Assembly (NCBI RefSeq): GCF_021088345.1
Contig: NZ_CP088156.1
Location: forward strand, 3,720,001 to 3,784,000
Length of the DNA: 64,000 bases
DNA from: Bradyrhizobium ontarionense
Lineage (GTDB): Bacteria; Pseudomonadota; Alphaproteobacteria; Rhizobiales; Xanthobacteraceae
Reading direction: 5' to 3'
Shown: piece after piece, positions 42,292-50,908 of the stretch
Numbering within the stretch: position 1 is the stretch's first letter
Layout of the letters: every line of letters starts with the position of its first letter
The notes under the pieces: model-generated
What the model was told of the DNA's origin: nothing
What the model saw: the letters and a program-made list of their open reading frames with translations, nothing else
Database searches by the model: none
Program-made: the position numbers and the translations under genes

Positions 42292-43503
42292 ATGCGCCTG
42301 AATCGTCGTCAGACCGGCTCGAAAAGGCAGGCCGCCGCCGAACTGTCAGCACGTGCGACGATTCTGGTCGCATTGATGGCCTCCACCCTGCCGGCATCGT
42401 CGGCCGCGGGGTTCGCAAACGAGGCGGACCCGCTGCGGTTATGCGCGGATCCGACCAATCTTCCCTTCTCGAGCGACAATCCATCGCAGCCAGGATTCTA
42501 TCTCGAGGTCGGCCGGGCCCTGTCGCAGCAGCTCGACCGCCCCGTGACGTACAACTGGTACAAATCCTATTTCGGCAAGCGGACCGTGCGCGTGACGCTG
42601 CTGGGCAAGCAGTGCGACGCGATGATAGGCCTGCCGCTGTCCTCGGAATTCATGGGACCCACGGTGATCTTCTCGAAAAAGATCGCGACCGAAAGCTATG
42701 CGCTCGTCAGCCGCGAGACGCTTGCCGTCAGCAGCATCGACGACCTCAGAGGCAAGCGCGTCGCGGTGCAATACCAAACCACGCCGCAAAATCTGTTGGC
42801 CGAGCGCGACGACATCGAGAAAGTTACCGTGCTGACGCCGGACGAGGGCATGGCGGCCCTCGCCCAGGGCAAGGCCGACGTCGCTTTCGTCTGGGGACCG
42901 GTTGCAGGCTGGCTGAACAAGACGACCTACCAAAGCCGCTTCCGGATCCAGCCCGTCGAAGGAGCCGGTCTGTCCTGGGATGCAGCGATCGGCTTCGCCA
43001 GAACCTCAGCGCAGTTGCGCGACCAGATCGACGCCGCCTTGCCGCAGCTCGACCTGCGGATCGCCGAGCTGGCTGCCAAATACGGGCTGCCAGGCGATCC
43101 GCCGATCAGGCTCGGCGCCGCGCCGAGCCTGATCAAGCTGGCCTCGTTCACTGGTCCCGCTCAGCTCCTCCGACAGCCGGCTGCTGAGGCTTCAGTGATC
43201 AGGGTTTCGGACTCCAATGTGACCGATCCCCAGACCGAGGGGGTGCCCCTCGGCAAGGAGATCTTCAACGGCACCTGCGCCCATTGTCACGGACCCGACG
43301 CCGTGCAGGCAGAACGCCGGATCGACCTGCGACGGCTGCGAACCCGCTACGGCGAGGACATGCGCGACAAGTACTGGACCACCGTGCACGAAGGTCGTCC
43401 CTCCAAAGGCATGCCCGCCTGGAAGGAGGTCTTTACCGACGACCAGTTCGAGAGCATCTATTCATTCCTGATGACCGTGCAGTCGTCGGAAACGGCAAAT
43501 TGA
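42292..43503 (+). CDS. XoxJ-XoxG fusion: periplasmic binding-like domain plus cytochrome c
   Basis: A 403-aa exported protein. After a signal (ATILVALMASTLPASSAAGFA) residues 45-285 form a XoxJ/MxaJ-like type II periplasmic binding domain (LRLCADPTNLPFSS, GFYLEVGRALSQQL, LRGKRVAVQYQTTPQN). Residues about 305-403 form a class I cytochrome c with heme motif C329-AH-C332-H333 and probable Met ligand in KGMPAWKEVF. XoxJ is thought to help activate XoxF and XoxG accepts its electrons; elsewhere they are separate genes. The frame is continuous with no internal start or stop near the junction, so this is a true fusion. It lies 140 nt after xoxF with a hairpin between. Confidence 0.88.
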   Translation: MRLNRRQTGSKRQAAAELSARATILVALMASTLPASSAAGFANEADPLRLCADPTNLPFSSDNPSQPGFYLEVGRALSQQLDRPVTYNWYKSYFGKRTVRVTLLGKQCDAMIGLPLSSEFMGPTVIFSKKIATESYALVSRETLAVSSIDDLRGKRVAVQYQTTPQNLLAERDDIEKVTVLTPDEGMAALAQGKADVAFVWGPVAGWLNKTTYQSRFRIQPVEGAGLSWDAAIGFARTSAQLRDQIDAALPQLDLRIAELAAKYGLPGDPPIRLGAAPSLIKLASFTGPAQLLRQPAAEASVIRVSDSNVTDPQTEGVPLGKEIFNGTCAHCHGPDAVQAERRIDLRRLRTRYGEDMRDKYWTTVHEGRPSKGMPAWKEVFTDDQFESIYSFLMTVQSSETAN

Positions 43504-43574
43504 AGGAGACCGATACCGGCGGTCAGGGTCTGCCGGATCACCCGCAGCGTGCTGGCGACAAGTGAGAGTCGAAA

Positions 43575-44264
43575 ATGACGCGCTTTCTGATCATCGACGA
43601 TCATCCGCTGTTTCGCGAGGCCCTCGGCAACGCCGTGCGTCTGGCGCATCCGGACGCCCAGATCCTCGAGGCCTTGTCGATCGCCGATGCGCTCAACATC
43701 CTTTCGTCCGAACCAGAAATCGATCTGGCGCTGCTCGACCTGACGCTGCCGGACGCCACGGGCTTTTCGGGATTCCTGCGGCTTCGCGCCACCCATCCGC
43801 GGCTTCCGGTCGCGATCGTCTCGAGTGATGAAGACCAGCATGTCGTGCGCGAGGCACTTTCGCTCGGCGCGGCCGGCTATCTGCCGAAGTCGACCTCGAA
43901 GCGCGAGCTGACATCCTCGATCGAACGCGTGCTCAGCGGCTCGATCTCAGTCCCGAAAGACTTCGTGCCTGCCGCCGAACGCGACGGGAACGGCTCCTCT
44001 CGCGCGTTGCAGGCACGTCTCGAGGAACTGACTCCGCAACAGCTTCGCGTCCTCGACTTGATCAAGCGAGGCTACCAGAACCGGGAAATCGCCGGCGAAC
44101 TGCAGCTTGCGGAATCGACCGTCAAAGCGCACATCACCGAAATCCTGAGAAAACTCCGCCTGTTCAGCCGCAACAAGGCCGTCATCGAAACCAGCAAGAT
44201 CGAACTGCCCATTCCGACCGACCGCCCCGGATCGCGGGCCGCGTCACGCAGGAAGCACCAGTAG
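43575..44264 (+). CDS. LuxR/NarL-type response regulator (first of pair)
   Basis: A 229-aa regulator: receiver domain residues 1-120 (acidic pocket D8-D9, phosphoacceptor Asp55 in LALLDLTLP, Lys in LPKSTSK), then a C-terminal LuxR HTH (LTPQQLRVLDLIKRGYQNREIAGELQLAESTVKAHITEI region, about 150-190). It lies 71 nt downstream of the xoxJ-xoxG fusion. It is closely similar to the second regulator gene downstream, pointing to tandem duplication. It probably controls the alcohol dehydrogenase genes when phosphorylated by the nearby hybrid kinase. Confidence 0.93.
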   Translation: MTRFLIIDDHPLFREALGNAVRLAHPDAQILEALSIADALNILSSEPEIDLALLDLTLPDATGFSGFLRLRATHPRLPVAIVSSDEDQHVVREALSLGAAGYLPKSTSKRELTSSIERVLSGSISVPKDFVPAAERDGNGSSRALQARLEELTPQQLRVLDLIKRGYQNREIAGELQLAESTVKAHITEILRKLRLFSRNKAVIETSKIELPIPTDRPGSRAASRRKHQ

Positions 44265-44478
44265 TTGACGGACCGGCAATGCTGCGACGCGGGATGTCGT
44301 GGCGGCGCCAGGCATCGCGACATCGCGCATCTTGATCGTTGATTGATCGGGATCAAGACGGTATCGCTGGTGCTCCGGCTCTGACGTTCGCTCGAAGACG
44401 ATGCGCAGACCGGTGCGAATGTCAGATCCGCGACACTGGAAAAACCGGCTCGTCGATCCGGCTGGGGGGTGACAGCAC

Positions 44479-45225
44479 GTGGCTCGATTGCTCATCGTCG
44501 AGGACCATCCGCTCTTTCGCGAGGCGTTGGAGAGCGCGATCCGCGTCGCTCTGCCTGATGCCGAGATGCGCGAGGCGACGTCCATCGATATGGCCATCGG
44601 TCTTCTGTCGTCGCCGCCGAGATTCGACTTGATCCTGCTCGACCTCTCGACGCCCGGAACGACCGGCCTCTCCGGCGTCATTCGCATCCGCAAGACCGCG
44701 CCGCGGACACCGGTCCTGGTGGTTTCAGCGCATCAGGATCCGCGGCTCGTCGCCCATGTTCTCACGCTGGGTGTCGCCGGCTATATCTCGAAATCGACCT
44801 CGAAACAGCAATTGGCTGATGCGATCAAGGTCGTGCTGCGTGGCGAGGTCCATATTGATGCCGGCGCACCCTGCGCCGGCACGCGCCGGGGCAGGCTTCC
44901 TGCTCAGGATCTCCTGAAACGTCTTCACGAGCTGACACCGCAGCAGCTGCGCGTGCTCGACTTGATCCGCTGCGGACTGCAGAACAAGCAGATCGCCTAT
45001 GAGCTCGGGATCAGCGAGACCACCGTGAAGGTCCATGTCTCGGAAATCCTGCGAAAGCTCCGGGTCATGAGCCGGACCAAGGCCATCATCGAGATGGAAA
45101 AGATCGACTTCGTGAACCTCATCGGCGAGCCGCGGACACGCACGCCGGTTCAAGCGCGGGGAGACGACGCTGAAACGCTCATGACAGCAGAAACGACAAC
45201 AGGGCACGAAGCTCCGCTGGCCTGA
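44479..45225 (+). CDS. LuxR/NarL-type response regulator (second of pair)
   Basis: A 248-aa paralogue of the previous gene: Asp55 in LILLDLSTP, Lys in ISKSTSK, and a LuxR HTH (LTPQQLRVLDLIRCGLQNKQIA, SETTVKVHVSEILRKLRV). The start is GTG at 44479 with a G-rich SD (GGGGGG) upstream. Its 3' end overlaps the 3' end of the convergent histidine kinase gene by 47 nt, so the two transcripts are antisense there. It may have a different output or kinase preference from its twin. Confidence 0.92.
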   Translation: MARLLIVEDHPLFREALESAIRVALPDAEMREATSIDMAIGLLSSPPRFDLILLDLSTPGTTGLSGVIRIRKTAPRTPVLVVSAHQDPRLVAHVLTLGVAGYISKSTSKQQLADAIKVVLRGEVHIDAGAPCAGTRRGRLPAQDLLKRLHELTPQQLRVLDLIRCGLQNKQIAYELGISETTVKVHVSEILRKLRVMSRTKAIIEMEKIDFVNLIGEPRTRTPVQARGDDAETLMTAETTTGHEAPLA

Positions 45226-46531
45226 CCGGCTTGGTCAGGATCTCGAGCCCGTACAGGCTCGCTTCCTTGGCCGCAGCTTCGGAATAGTCCGCCGTCACGA
45301 TCATGGCCGGCACGTCTCTGCCGAGGAATTGCCGGATGTCCCGGATGGCGGCAAGCCCGCTCTCGTCGCCATCCAGGTGGAGATCCGCAATGATCGTCTC
45401 GGGGACCGCGCCGAGCGCGCTCAAGCGCTGCAACGCGTCCTTCGACGACACCGTAGCCACGACGTCGCAGCCCCATTTTTCCAGCAGACTGACCATGGCC
45501 TCGGCGGTGGCCAGGTCGTTTTCGATCAGCAGGATCTTGGCGCCTTCGAGCCCGCCATAGTCGTGGTCGACGTGATCCGCAGGATACAAATCCGGCAGCA
45601 CGGCTGCCGGGTCTGCCCGGTCGAGCTCGAGCTTGAATGTGGATCCATGGCCAACCCGTGAAGCGAGCCTGACCTCATGATCCAGCGCTTTGGCGAAGCG
45701 CCGGACGATCGACAGGCCGAGCCCAAAGCCGGCCTGGTCCTCGGCGCTCGGCTGACCGCGCTGGAATTCGAGAAAGATCGCTTCCTGTTGCGGCTTGGGA
45801 ATGCCCGGGCCGGTGTCGTACACCTCGATGCGAACACGGCTTGATCCCGGCCCCGGCCGACACCCCATGATCACACCGCCGCGCCGCGTGTAACGCAGAG
45901 CGTTGGCGAGGAGATTCTGCAGGATGCGCCGCAGCATCATGGCATCCGAGACCACGGCGACAGAGCTCGGACAGATGCGCAACGACAGCCCCCGTTTTGC
46001 CGCGATCGGCGCGAACTCGCGTTCGAGCGGCTCGAACAGAGTCGAGAGCAGAATGGGGCGCACATCCGGACGCAGGGCTCCGGCGTCCAGCTTGGCAATC
46101 TCGAGCAGGGATCGCAGCAGATCCTCGAGCATGGCCAGCGAATGGTCGACCTGGCCGACCATGGTCATTCCACGATCGGACGAGACCTCGTCCGCCAAGG
46201 TCGAGAGCGTCAGCCGCGCCGCGTTGAGCGGCTGAAGCAGATCATGCGTCACGGAGATCAGGACCGACGATTTCAAGGAGCTGGCCGCTTCCGCCTGCTG
46301 CTTGGCCCAGTAGAGGTCCTTGTTGGCCGTCTCAATCGAATGCAGCGCATCTCGCAGCTGCCGGGTCCGTTCGCGGACCTGCTGATCGAGCGCGATCGCC
46401 GTTTCGAACAGTGAGAACGCATTGAACTGCTGGTCCATCGAGCGTTCGACCCGGGACATCAGCGCGGCGTTGATCTTCCTGAGCTTGGCCGCCTCACGCT
46501 GCAGGTCCTGCGGAGACCCGGAGGCGGTCAT
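45179..46531 (-). CDS. Soluble hybrid histidine kinase (HisKA-HATPase-REC)
   Basis: A 450-aa protein with no TM segment. An N-terminal coiled coil (residues 10-85, RERTRQLRDALHSIETANKDL region) leads to HisKA with the phospho-His in VTHDLLQPLNAARLTL, HATPase_c with N box LLANALRYT, G1 DTGPGIP and G2 GFGLGLSIVRR, and a C-terminal receiver (ILLIENDLATAEA; phosphoacceptor in IIADLHLDGDESG). Its ATG overlaps the stop of the FIST gene upstream (ATGA), so the two are co-translated. Lacking its own sensor, it most likely takes input from the FIST protein and signals to the LuxR-type regulators. Confidence 0.93.
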   Translation of the reverse strand: MTASGSPQDLQREAAKLRKINAALMSRVERSMDQQFNAFSLFETAIALDQQVRERTRQLRDALHSIETANKDLYWAKQQAEAASSLKSSVLISVTHDLLQPLNAARLTLSTLADEVSSDRGMTMVGQVDHSLAMLEDLLRSLLEIAKLDAGALRPDVRPILLSTLFEPLEREFAPIAAKRGLSLRICPSSVAVVSDAMMLRRILQNLLANALRYTRRGGVIMGCRPGPGSSRVRIEVYDTGPGIPKPQQEAIFLEFQRGQPSAEDQAGFGLGLSIVRRFAKALDHEVRLASRVGHGSTFKLELDRADPAAVLPDLYPADHVDHDYGGLEGAKILLIENDLATAEAMVSLLEKWGCDVVATVSSKDALQRLSALGAVPETIIADLHLDGDESGLAAIRDIRQFLGRDVPAMIVTADYSEAAAKEASLYGLEILTKPVRPAELRALLSFLLS

Positions 46532-47700
46532 GGCTGCGCCCCTGCGCGTTTGCCGATCGCGACGCCCGTCAGCGTCTGATTGACGTGCATTGAACCGTAC
46601 TGCTCGCCATAGGTATGGAATCCGACGATCCGGTTGTCGCGATAGAGATCGGACATCTCCCGCGCGAACTGATGCTGCTCGGCGTCGAGACGCCTGAGGA
46701 TGCACTCGAAACCGATGAAGATCGAGACCTCGCCGATCTCGTTGCGGACCTCCGCCAGCATCTCGCGGGCGGCCGCCACCGAGTTGCGCGACCTCGCAGC
46801 GGTCAGCACCATTCCTTCGTCGATCGCGCAGAAGAACCGGAGCGAGCCGTCCGGGTCGACGCGCTGAATCGAACGCGCGAAATACGAGCCGCCGACACGC
46901 ACCAGCACCGGATGGGCTGCAAACAGGAACGGGTCGAGCTCGGAATCGGCGATACCGACCGCGCGGCAATATTCCTCCGCCGCCGGCTCAGCATTGAGCT
47001 GCTTGACGATACGCTGTTCGAGATCGGCTTCCGTCACCACCATCTTGGCCGAGGTCGGCTCGAAATTATCGCACTTGAACAACCGGAACGGCAACGACGT
47101 CCTGATCAGAATCAGCACCGCCATGTCGGTATGAGCTTTGCCGTCGTGGAAAACCCAGGTGCGCTCGAAGCGCAGACCATCGCCGGCCGACCCGCCGACC
47201 AGAGGAATATTGTCGAGCGACGCATAGATCGCCGACATGATCGCCTCTTCCCGCTGGCACATGCCGTCGATCAGGACGAGCCCGAACACGCCTTCGTCGT
47301 CGCGACCGCCATGCCGAAACACCTCCTGCCTCAACTGGTTGCCGAGGCGGCGCCCTTCATCGACGCGAAAGGCCGACAAGCCGAAGATGGGCTGCGCGAA
47401 CACGGTGAAATCATCGGCTGCAAAGGCGAGAGCAACGACGCTGTTGTCGTCCCAGCCATCGGGCGACAGCTCGCCCGCCGTCGTACAGCCATACACGGGG
47501 ATGCCGGCAAGACGCGTCGTCACCTCCGCCATGAATTTGTTCGGATCATAGTGGGGCGACAGGAAGATCAGCACCATGGCCAAGCCGTCGGCCGACAATT
47601 GGCCACAGATGTCGGCCGCCGCAGCGGCCTCGGTCGCGGCCTTCGACTTTGCAGCAATCACGCCAGACGGGCGCGCGGGCCGAGGATCGGCGTCTCCCAC
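46528..47700 (-). CDS. FIST domain sensor protein (FIST_N-FIST_C)
   Basis: A 390-aa cytoplasmic protein: FIST_N about residues 40-230 (GIPVYGCTTAGELSPDGWDDNSV, LIDGMCQREEAIMSAI, PLVGGSAGDGLRF) and FIST_C about 240-375 (ARSIQRVDPDGSLRFFCAIDEG, NRIVGFHTYGEQYG). FIST proteins bind small ligands, possibly amino acids or metabolites, and feed kinases. GTG start at 47700 with GGGAGG eight nt upstream. First gene of a two-gene leftward unit with the hybrid kinase. Beside an alcohol dehydrogenase it is a candidate sensor for an alcohol, aldehyde or lanthanide signal (inference). Confidence 0.92.
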   Translation of the reverse strand: MGDADPRPARPSGVIAAKSKAATEAAAAADICGQLSADGLAMVLIFLSPHYDPNKFMAEVTTRLAGIPVYGCTTAGELSPDGWDDNSVVALAFAADDFTVFAQPIFGLSAFRVDEGRRLGNQLRQEVFRHGGRDDEGVFGLVLIDGMCQREEAIMSAIYASLDNIPLVGGSAGDGLRFERTWVFHDGKAHTDMAVLILIRTSLPFRLFKCDNFEPTSAKMVVTEADLEQRIVKQLNAEPAAEEYCRAVGIADSELDPFLFAAHPVLVRVGGSYFARSIQRVDPDGSLRFFCAIDEGMVLTAARSRNSVAAAREMLAEVRNEIGEVSIFIGFECILRRLDAEQHQFAREMSDLYRDNRIVGFHTYGEQYGSMHVNQTLTGVAIGKRAGAQP

Positions 47701-47909
47701 TCAGGCACCTCCCAGAACGACACGTTTCGTGTGGTTTCCGTTCGTTTTTTTAGAAGAATAAGCCAATTGAACAGCAACGGCAACGACGCGGATTGATCCA
47801 GAACAAGGACTTGGGTCTGGCTCTTGTCCGATCATCTGCACGGATCTGCCGACCGGCCCGGTCGCGGGACTTGTCCGCGCCGCTCAGGGTCGAAAAGGGA
47901 AGGATTCGC

Positions 47910-48293
47910 ATGCTCCGCCGCATCGTTCTTATCGTCGTTCTCGCAAGTCTTGCGTCGGGTCTTGCGTCGGGCGCCAAGGCGCTGGACGGGGACCCCATCG
48001 CCGGGAAGAGCATCTTCCAGCGCATCTGCCAGAACTGCCACTCTGCCGAGATCGGCATCAACAAGGTCGGTCCGAGCCTCTGGAACATCGTCGGACGCCA
48101 GCCGGCGGCCGTACCGGACTACGTCTATTCCGAAGGCATGAAGACCAACAAGACGCCTTGGACGGCTGCGGCCTTGGATACCTACATCGCCGATCCGCGC
48201 GGGGACGTCCACGGCGTCAAAATGTACTTCAAGGGGTTGGCGGACGGGAAGGAGCGAGCCGACGTCGTTGCCTATCTGTCGACGTTGAAATAG
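47910..48293 (+). CDS. Exported class I cytochrome c
   Basis: A 127-aa periplasmic cytochrome c2/c550-like protein: signal peptide (IVLIVVLASLASGLASGAKA), heme site CQNCH, then VGPSLWNIVGRQPA and the Met ligand in GVKMYFKGL. The frame opens at 47793, but ATG 47910 follows GGGAAGGA and starts the signal peptide. It is divergent from the FIST gene. It may carry electrons from the XoxG domain to a terminal oxidase. Length and motif order are normal. Confidence 0.92.
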   Translation: MLRRIVLIVVLASLASGLASGAKALDGDPIAGKSIFQRICQNCHSAEIGINKVGPSLWNIVGRQPAAVPDYVYSEGMKTNKTPWTAAALDTYIADPRGDVHGVKMYFKGLADGKERADVVAYLSTLK

Positions 48294-48551
48294 CGGGCAT
48301 GAGACGCAGCAGCGGGGCTCGGCTTTCGTTCCCCCTTGCGCACATGGCGCACTCGCACGCTGCCGCGTCGTCTCCACGACGCCATGGGCTCGGGCGACGC
48401 CATGTCGAAGTGGGTCTCAGCGCGGGCTTGCCTTCGGGGGCATGCCCCGTGCCCCGCGAAGGGACGGACCGCGGCCTCCCCTGCGGTTCCATGACGACGA
48501 TCAGTCGGATCCAACGCGTATCGACTTGCAGGCGCCGCGCAGGCGTGCCTC
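48294..48551. other. Intergenic region with a decayed MXKDX-like stretch
   Basis: Between the convergent cytochrome and nuclease-like genes. Positions 48375-48410 translate on the plus strand to HDAMGSGDAMSK and share about 22 of 23 nt with part of the MXKDX-type gene at 39.8 kb. This points to a duplicated, decayed copy. Nothing else was recognised. Confidence 0.4.
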
Positions 48552-49067
48552 CTAGACAGCGACCAGCCCCAGCTGCTGCAGCCGTCCAGCGAACCAGGCC
48601 GACAGCTGCGGCTCCAGTCGGGCCCCGACATAGATCTCAGGCGCGATCACGGTTCGGCGGTCGAGGATCACCAGCACACCGATCCAATAGGCGAACCACA
48701 GATGCGGATCGGTCAGCGCCATCAGCTTGTGGCGGTCGTGCGCCAGCGGCTGGTGATTGCCTGCCTTGCGCACCTCGATCGCCAGCAGGTTGTCCGGCAC
48801 GGCCCGCTTGTGCACGACGATGTCGGGGTAGACCGACTTGCCCAGCTCATCGTCGGTCGAGACGATCGACCCGCGCGGCAGCAGCATCGCGCGATCGCCG
48901 AGCCGGTTGTCGTCGCAATCGACGTCCCAACCGAGGAAGTTGCGCTCCAGATGTACCGCGAGCCGGTGCGTCAGGGCGCGCTCACCCAGATCGCGGTCCA
49001 GGATGAAGCGCTCGCGCGCATAGAACTCCTGCAACGCTGAGATCAGCCGGTTCAATTCGCTGTGCAT
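48552..49067 (-). CDS. PD-(D/E)XK-like conserved protein of unknown function
   Basis: About 171 aa from ATG 49067 (ATG 49082 would add five). It belongs by eye to a small conserved family with a nuclease-like core: helix with ERALTHRLAVHLERNF, then the acidic pair VYPDIVVHKR and LLAIEVRKAG. In the PD-(D/E)XK fold the expected pattern is D...ExK; here the last position is Arg followed by Lys, so catalysis is uncertain. No partner toxin, methylase or helicase lies beside it. It is encoded convergently to the cytochrome gene. Confidence 0.65.
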   Translation of the reverse strand: MHSELNRLISALQEFYARERFILDRDLGERALTHRLAVHLERNFLGWDVDCDDNRLGDRAMLLPRGSIVSTDDELGKSVYPDIVVHKRAVPDNLLAIEVRKAGNHQPLAHDRHKLMALTDPHLWFAYWIGVLVILDRRTVIAPEIYVGARLEPQLSAWFAGRLQQLGLVAV

Positions 49068-49157
49068 GCCGCCCAAGAACAAAAGATGGAGACGTCACCA
49101 TCAACACGCGATCGGCCTGAGTCGCCAGCCGCATAATGAGGTCATGACGCTGCCATG

Positions 49158-49186
49158 AACCGGCGGCCGTTTTGCGGCCGCCGGTT
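49158..49186 (-). terminator. Hairpin downstream of ThDP enzyme gene
   Basis: AACCGGCGGCCG - TTTTG - CGGCCGCCGGTT, perfect 12-bp stem 14 nt beyond the leftward stop at 49201. The minus strand continues TTCATG, so the T-run is short. Probable terminator for the leftward gene. Confidence 0.7.
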
Positions 49187-49200
49187 GTGGGCGGGAAGCC

Positions 49201-50748
49201 TTACATCTGCACTTCGATCAGGCGGGGACCATATTCCGCATTGGCTTCCGCCAGCGCCGCGTTGAACTCGTCGGCCGTGGTGACGGCGCGGCCCGGGACG
49301 CCCATACCCTTGGCCATGGCGACGAAGTCGAGCGTCGGGCGGTCGATCTTGAGCATGTCCTGGGCGCGCTGGCCGGGCTCGCCGGCGCCGACGCCATCGA
49401 ACTCGCCGCGCAGGATCTGATAGATCCTGTTGGCGAACACCACCGTGACGACGTTGAGGTTCTCGCGCGCCTGGGTCCACAGCGACTGGATCGTGTACAT
49501 GGCGCTGCCGTCGCCGACCAGGCACATCACCTTGCGGTCCGGGCAGGCCACGGCGGCGCCGGTCGCGACCGGGGTCGAGAAGCCGATCGAGCCGCCCATG
49601 TTCTGCAGCCAGTCATGCGGCTTGGCGGCCGCCGTCGGCGGAAAGAAGCCGCGGCCGGTGGTGATGGATTCGTCGACCACGATCGCGTTCTCGGGAATGG
49701 CATAGGCGATCGCCTGCGCAATGGTGGTGTGGTTCAGTGCGCCGGTCGGCTTGATCAGCTCGGCGAGCGGCTGCGGCTTCACGTCCGCGGCCTTGGCGCC
49801 GAGATGGTCGGCCAGCGCCTCCAGCGCGGCGGCCGAGTTCTCGCCCCAGGCGGTCATGCGGTGCACCTCGGTGCCTTCGGCCTTCAATATGCTCGGCTTG
49901 TTCGGGTAGGCGAAGAAGGCGACGGGGTCGTTGGCCTCGACCAGCACGATGTGCTTGTAGTTCTTCAGGATCGGCAGCGCCTGCTCGATCACGTAGGGAA
50001 TGCGGTCGATCGAGAACCGCCCCGCCCCGCGCGCCATGCGCGGATGATAGGTCTGGCCCATCACGCGGCAGCCGGTCTTGCCGGCGATGCGCTGGGCGAA
50101 CGCCAGGCCCTGCTCGGTCAGCGCGCCCGCGGTCATCAGCACCAGCGTCTCCGGGCCATGGGCGTGCAGGATCTTGGCGGCCTTCTCGACCGCCTCAGCC
50201 GAATAGCTCGGGCGCTGCGTCTCGCCAGGCACCTGGGCGATGCCGTCGGCCTCGTTCCAGGCGGTGTCGGCGGGCAGGATCAGGGTCGCGATCTGCGGCG
50301 GCGCGCTCTTGGCGGCGGCGATCGCGGCGGCGCCGTCGGCGGCCACGGCCTTGGCGCTCGGCGAGGTCCGCACCCAGTCCGACATCGGCCGCGCCAGGCC
50401 CTCGATGTCCGAGGTCAGCGGCGCGTTGAAGCCGATGTGGTAGGTCGCGTGCTGGCCGACGATGTTGACGATGCCCGAGCGCGCCTTCTTGGCGTTGTGC
50501 AGATTGGCGAGACCGTTGGCCAGGCCGGGGCCGAGATGGAGCAGCGTCGAGGCCGGCGTGCCCTTCATGCGGAAATAGCCGTCGGCGGCGCCGGTCACGA
50601 CGCCCTCGAACAGGCCGAGGATGCAGCGCATGCCCTCGACACGGTCGAGCGCGGCGACGAAATGCATCTCGGAGGTGCCCGGATTGGTAAAGCAGACGTC
50701 AACGCCCCCCGCGACCAGGGTCCGCACCAGGCTTTCCGCACCGTTCAT
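49201..50748 (-). CDS. ThDP-dependent enzyme, acetolactate synthase large-subunit-like
   Basis: 515 aa with the three ThDP-family domains: PYR (VCFTNPGTSEMHFV, catalytic Glu in LGLFEGVVTGAADGYFR), central domain (about residues 185-320) and PP domain with the ThDP motif beginning GDGSAMYTIQSLWTQA and ending FANRIYQI. It is the group annotated as acetolactate synthase or benzoylformate decarboxylase-like in rhizobia. No regulatory small subunit is adjacent and the central domain does not show a FAD signature readable by eye, so a role in valine/isoleucine synthesis is unproven. ATG 50748 lies six nt after GGAG; ATG 50751 is also possible. Confidence 0.88.
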   Translation of the reverse strand: MNGAESLVRTLVAGGVDVCFTNPGTSEMHFVAALDRVEGMRCILGLFEGVVTGAADGYFRMKGTPASTLLHLGPGLANGLANLHNAKKARSGIVNIVGQHATYHIGFNAPLTSDIEGLARPMSDWVRTSPSAKAVAADGAAAIAAAKSAPPQIATLILPADTAWNEADGIAQVPGETQRPSYSAEAVEKAAKILHAHGPETLVLMTAGALTEQGLAFAQRIAGKTGCRVMGQTYHPRMARGAGRFSIDRIPYVIEQALPILKNYKHIVLVEANDPVAFFAYPNKPSILKAEGTEVHRMTAWGENSAAALEALADHLGAKAADVKPQPLAELIKPTGALNHTTIAQAIAYAIPENAIVVDESITTGRGFFPPTAAAKPHDWLQNMGGSIGFSTPVATGAAVACPDRKVMCLVGDGSAMYTIQSLWTQARENLNVVTVVFANRIYQILRGEFDGVGAGEPGQRAQDMLKIDRPTLDFVAMAKGMGVPGRAVTTADEFNAALAEANAEYGPRLIEVQM

Positions 50749-50863
50749 CATGTTCTCCCGTTGATACCGCGCGCCACGTCTAAAGGTGAGGCAGATCAAT
50801 CATTGTTCGCGGGCCTCGTCAAAGGGGCTGGCCGCATTGCTGCCATCGCGACGATGCTCATGC

Positions 50864-50908
50864 GCGGACTTGGCTAACGCGGACTTGGCTAAGGCGGACT
50901 TGGCTAAC
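50864..50908. repeat. Three tandem 15-bp repeats
   Basis: The unit GCGGACTTGGCTAA(C/G) occurs three times head to tail (50864, 50879, 50894), differing only in the last base. In one frame it encodes ADLAN-ADLAK-ADLAN, the pentapeptide-repeat pattern. It lies in the roughly 305-bp divergent region between the ThDP enzyme gene and the L,D-transpeptidase gene, where no other gene is supported. Confidence 0.85.

Noticed and set aside
40187..42484. A 765-codon open frame antisense to xoxF
   Set aside because: Composition and periodicity follow the xoxF third-position G/C bias. It has no SD and no recognisable domain, while the sense strand is an unmistakable quinoprotein.
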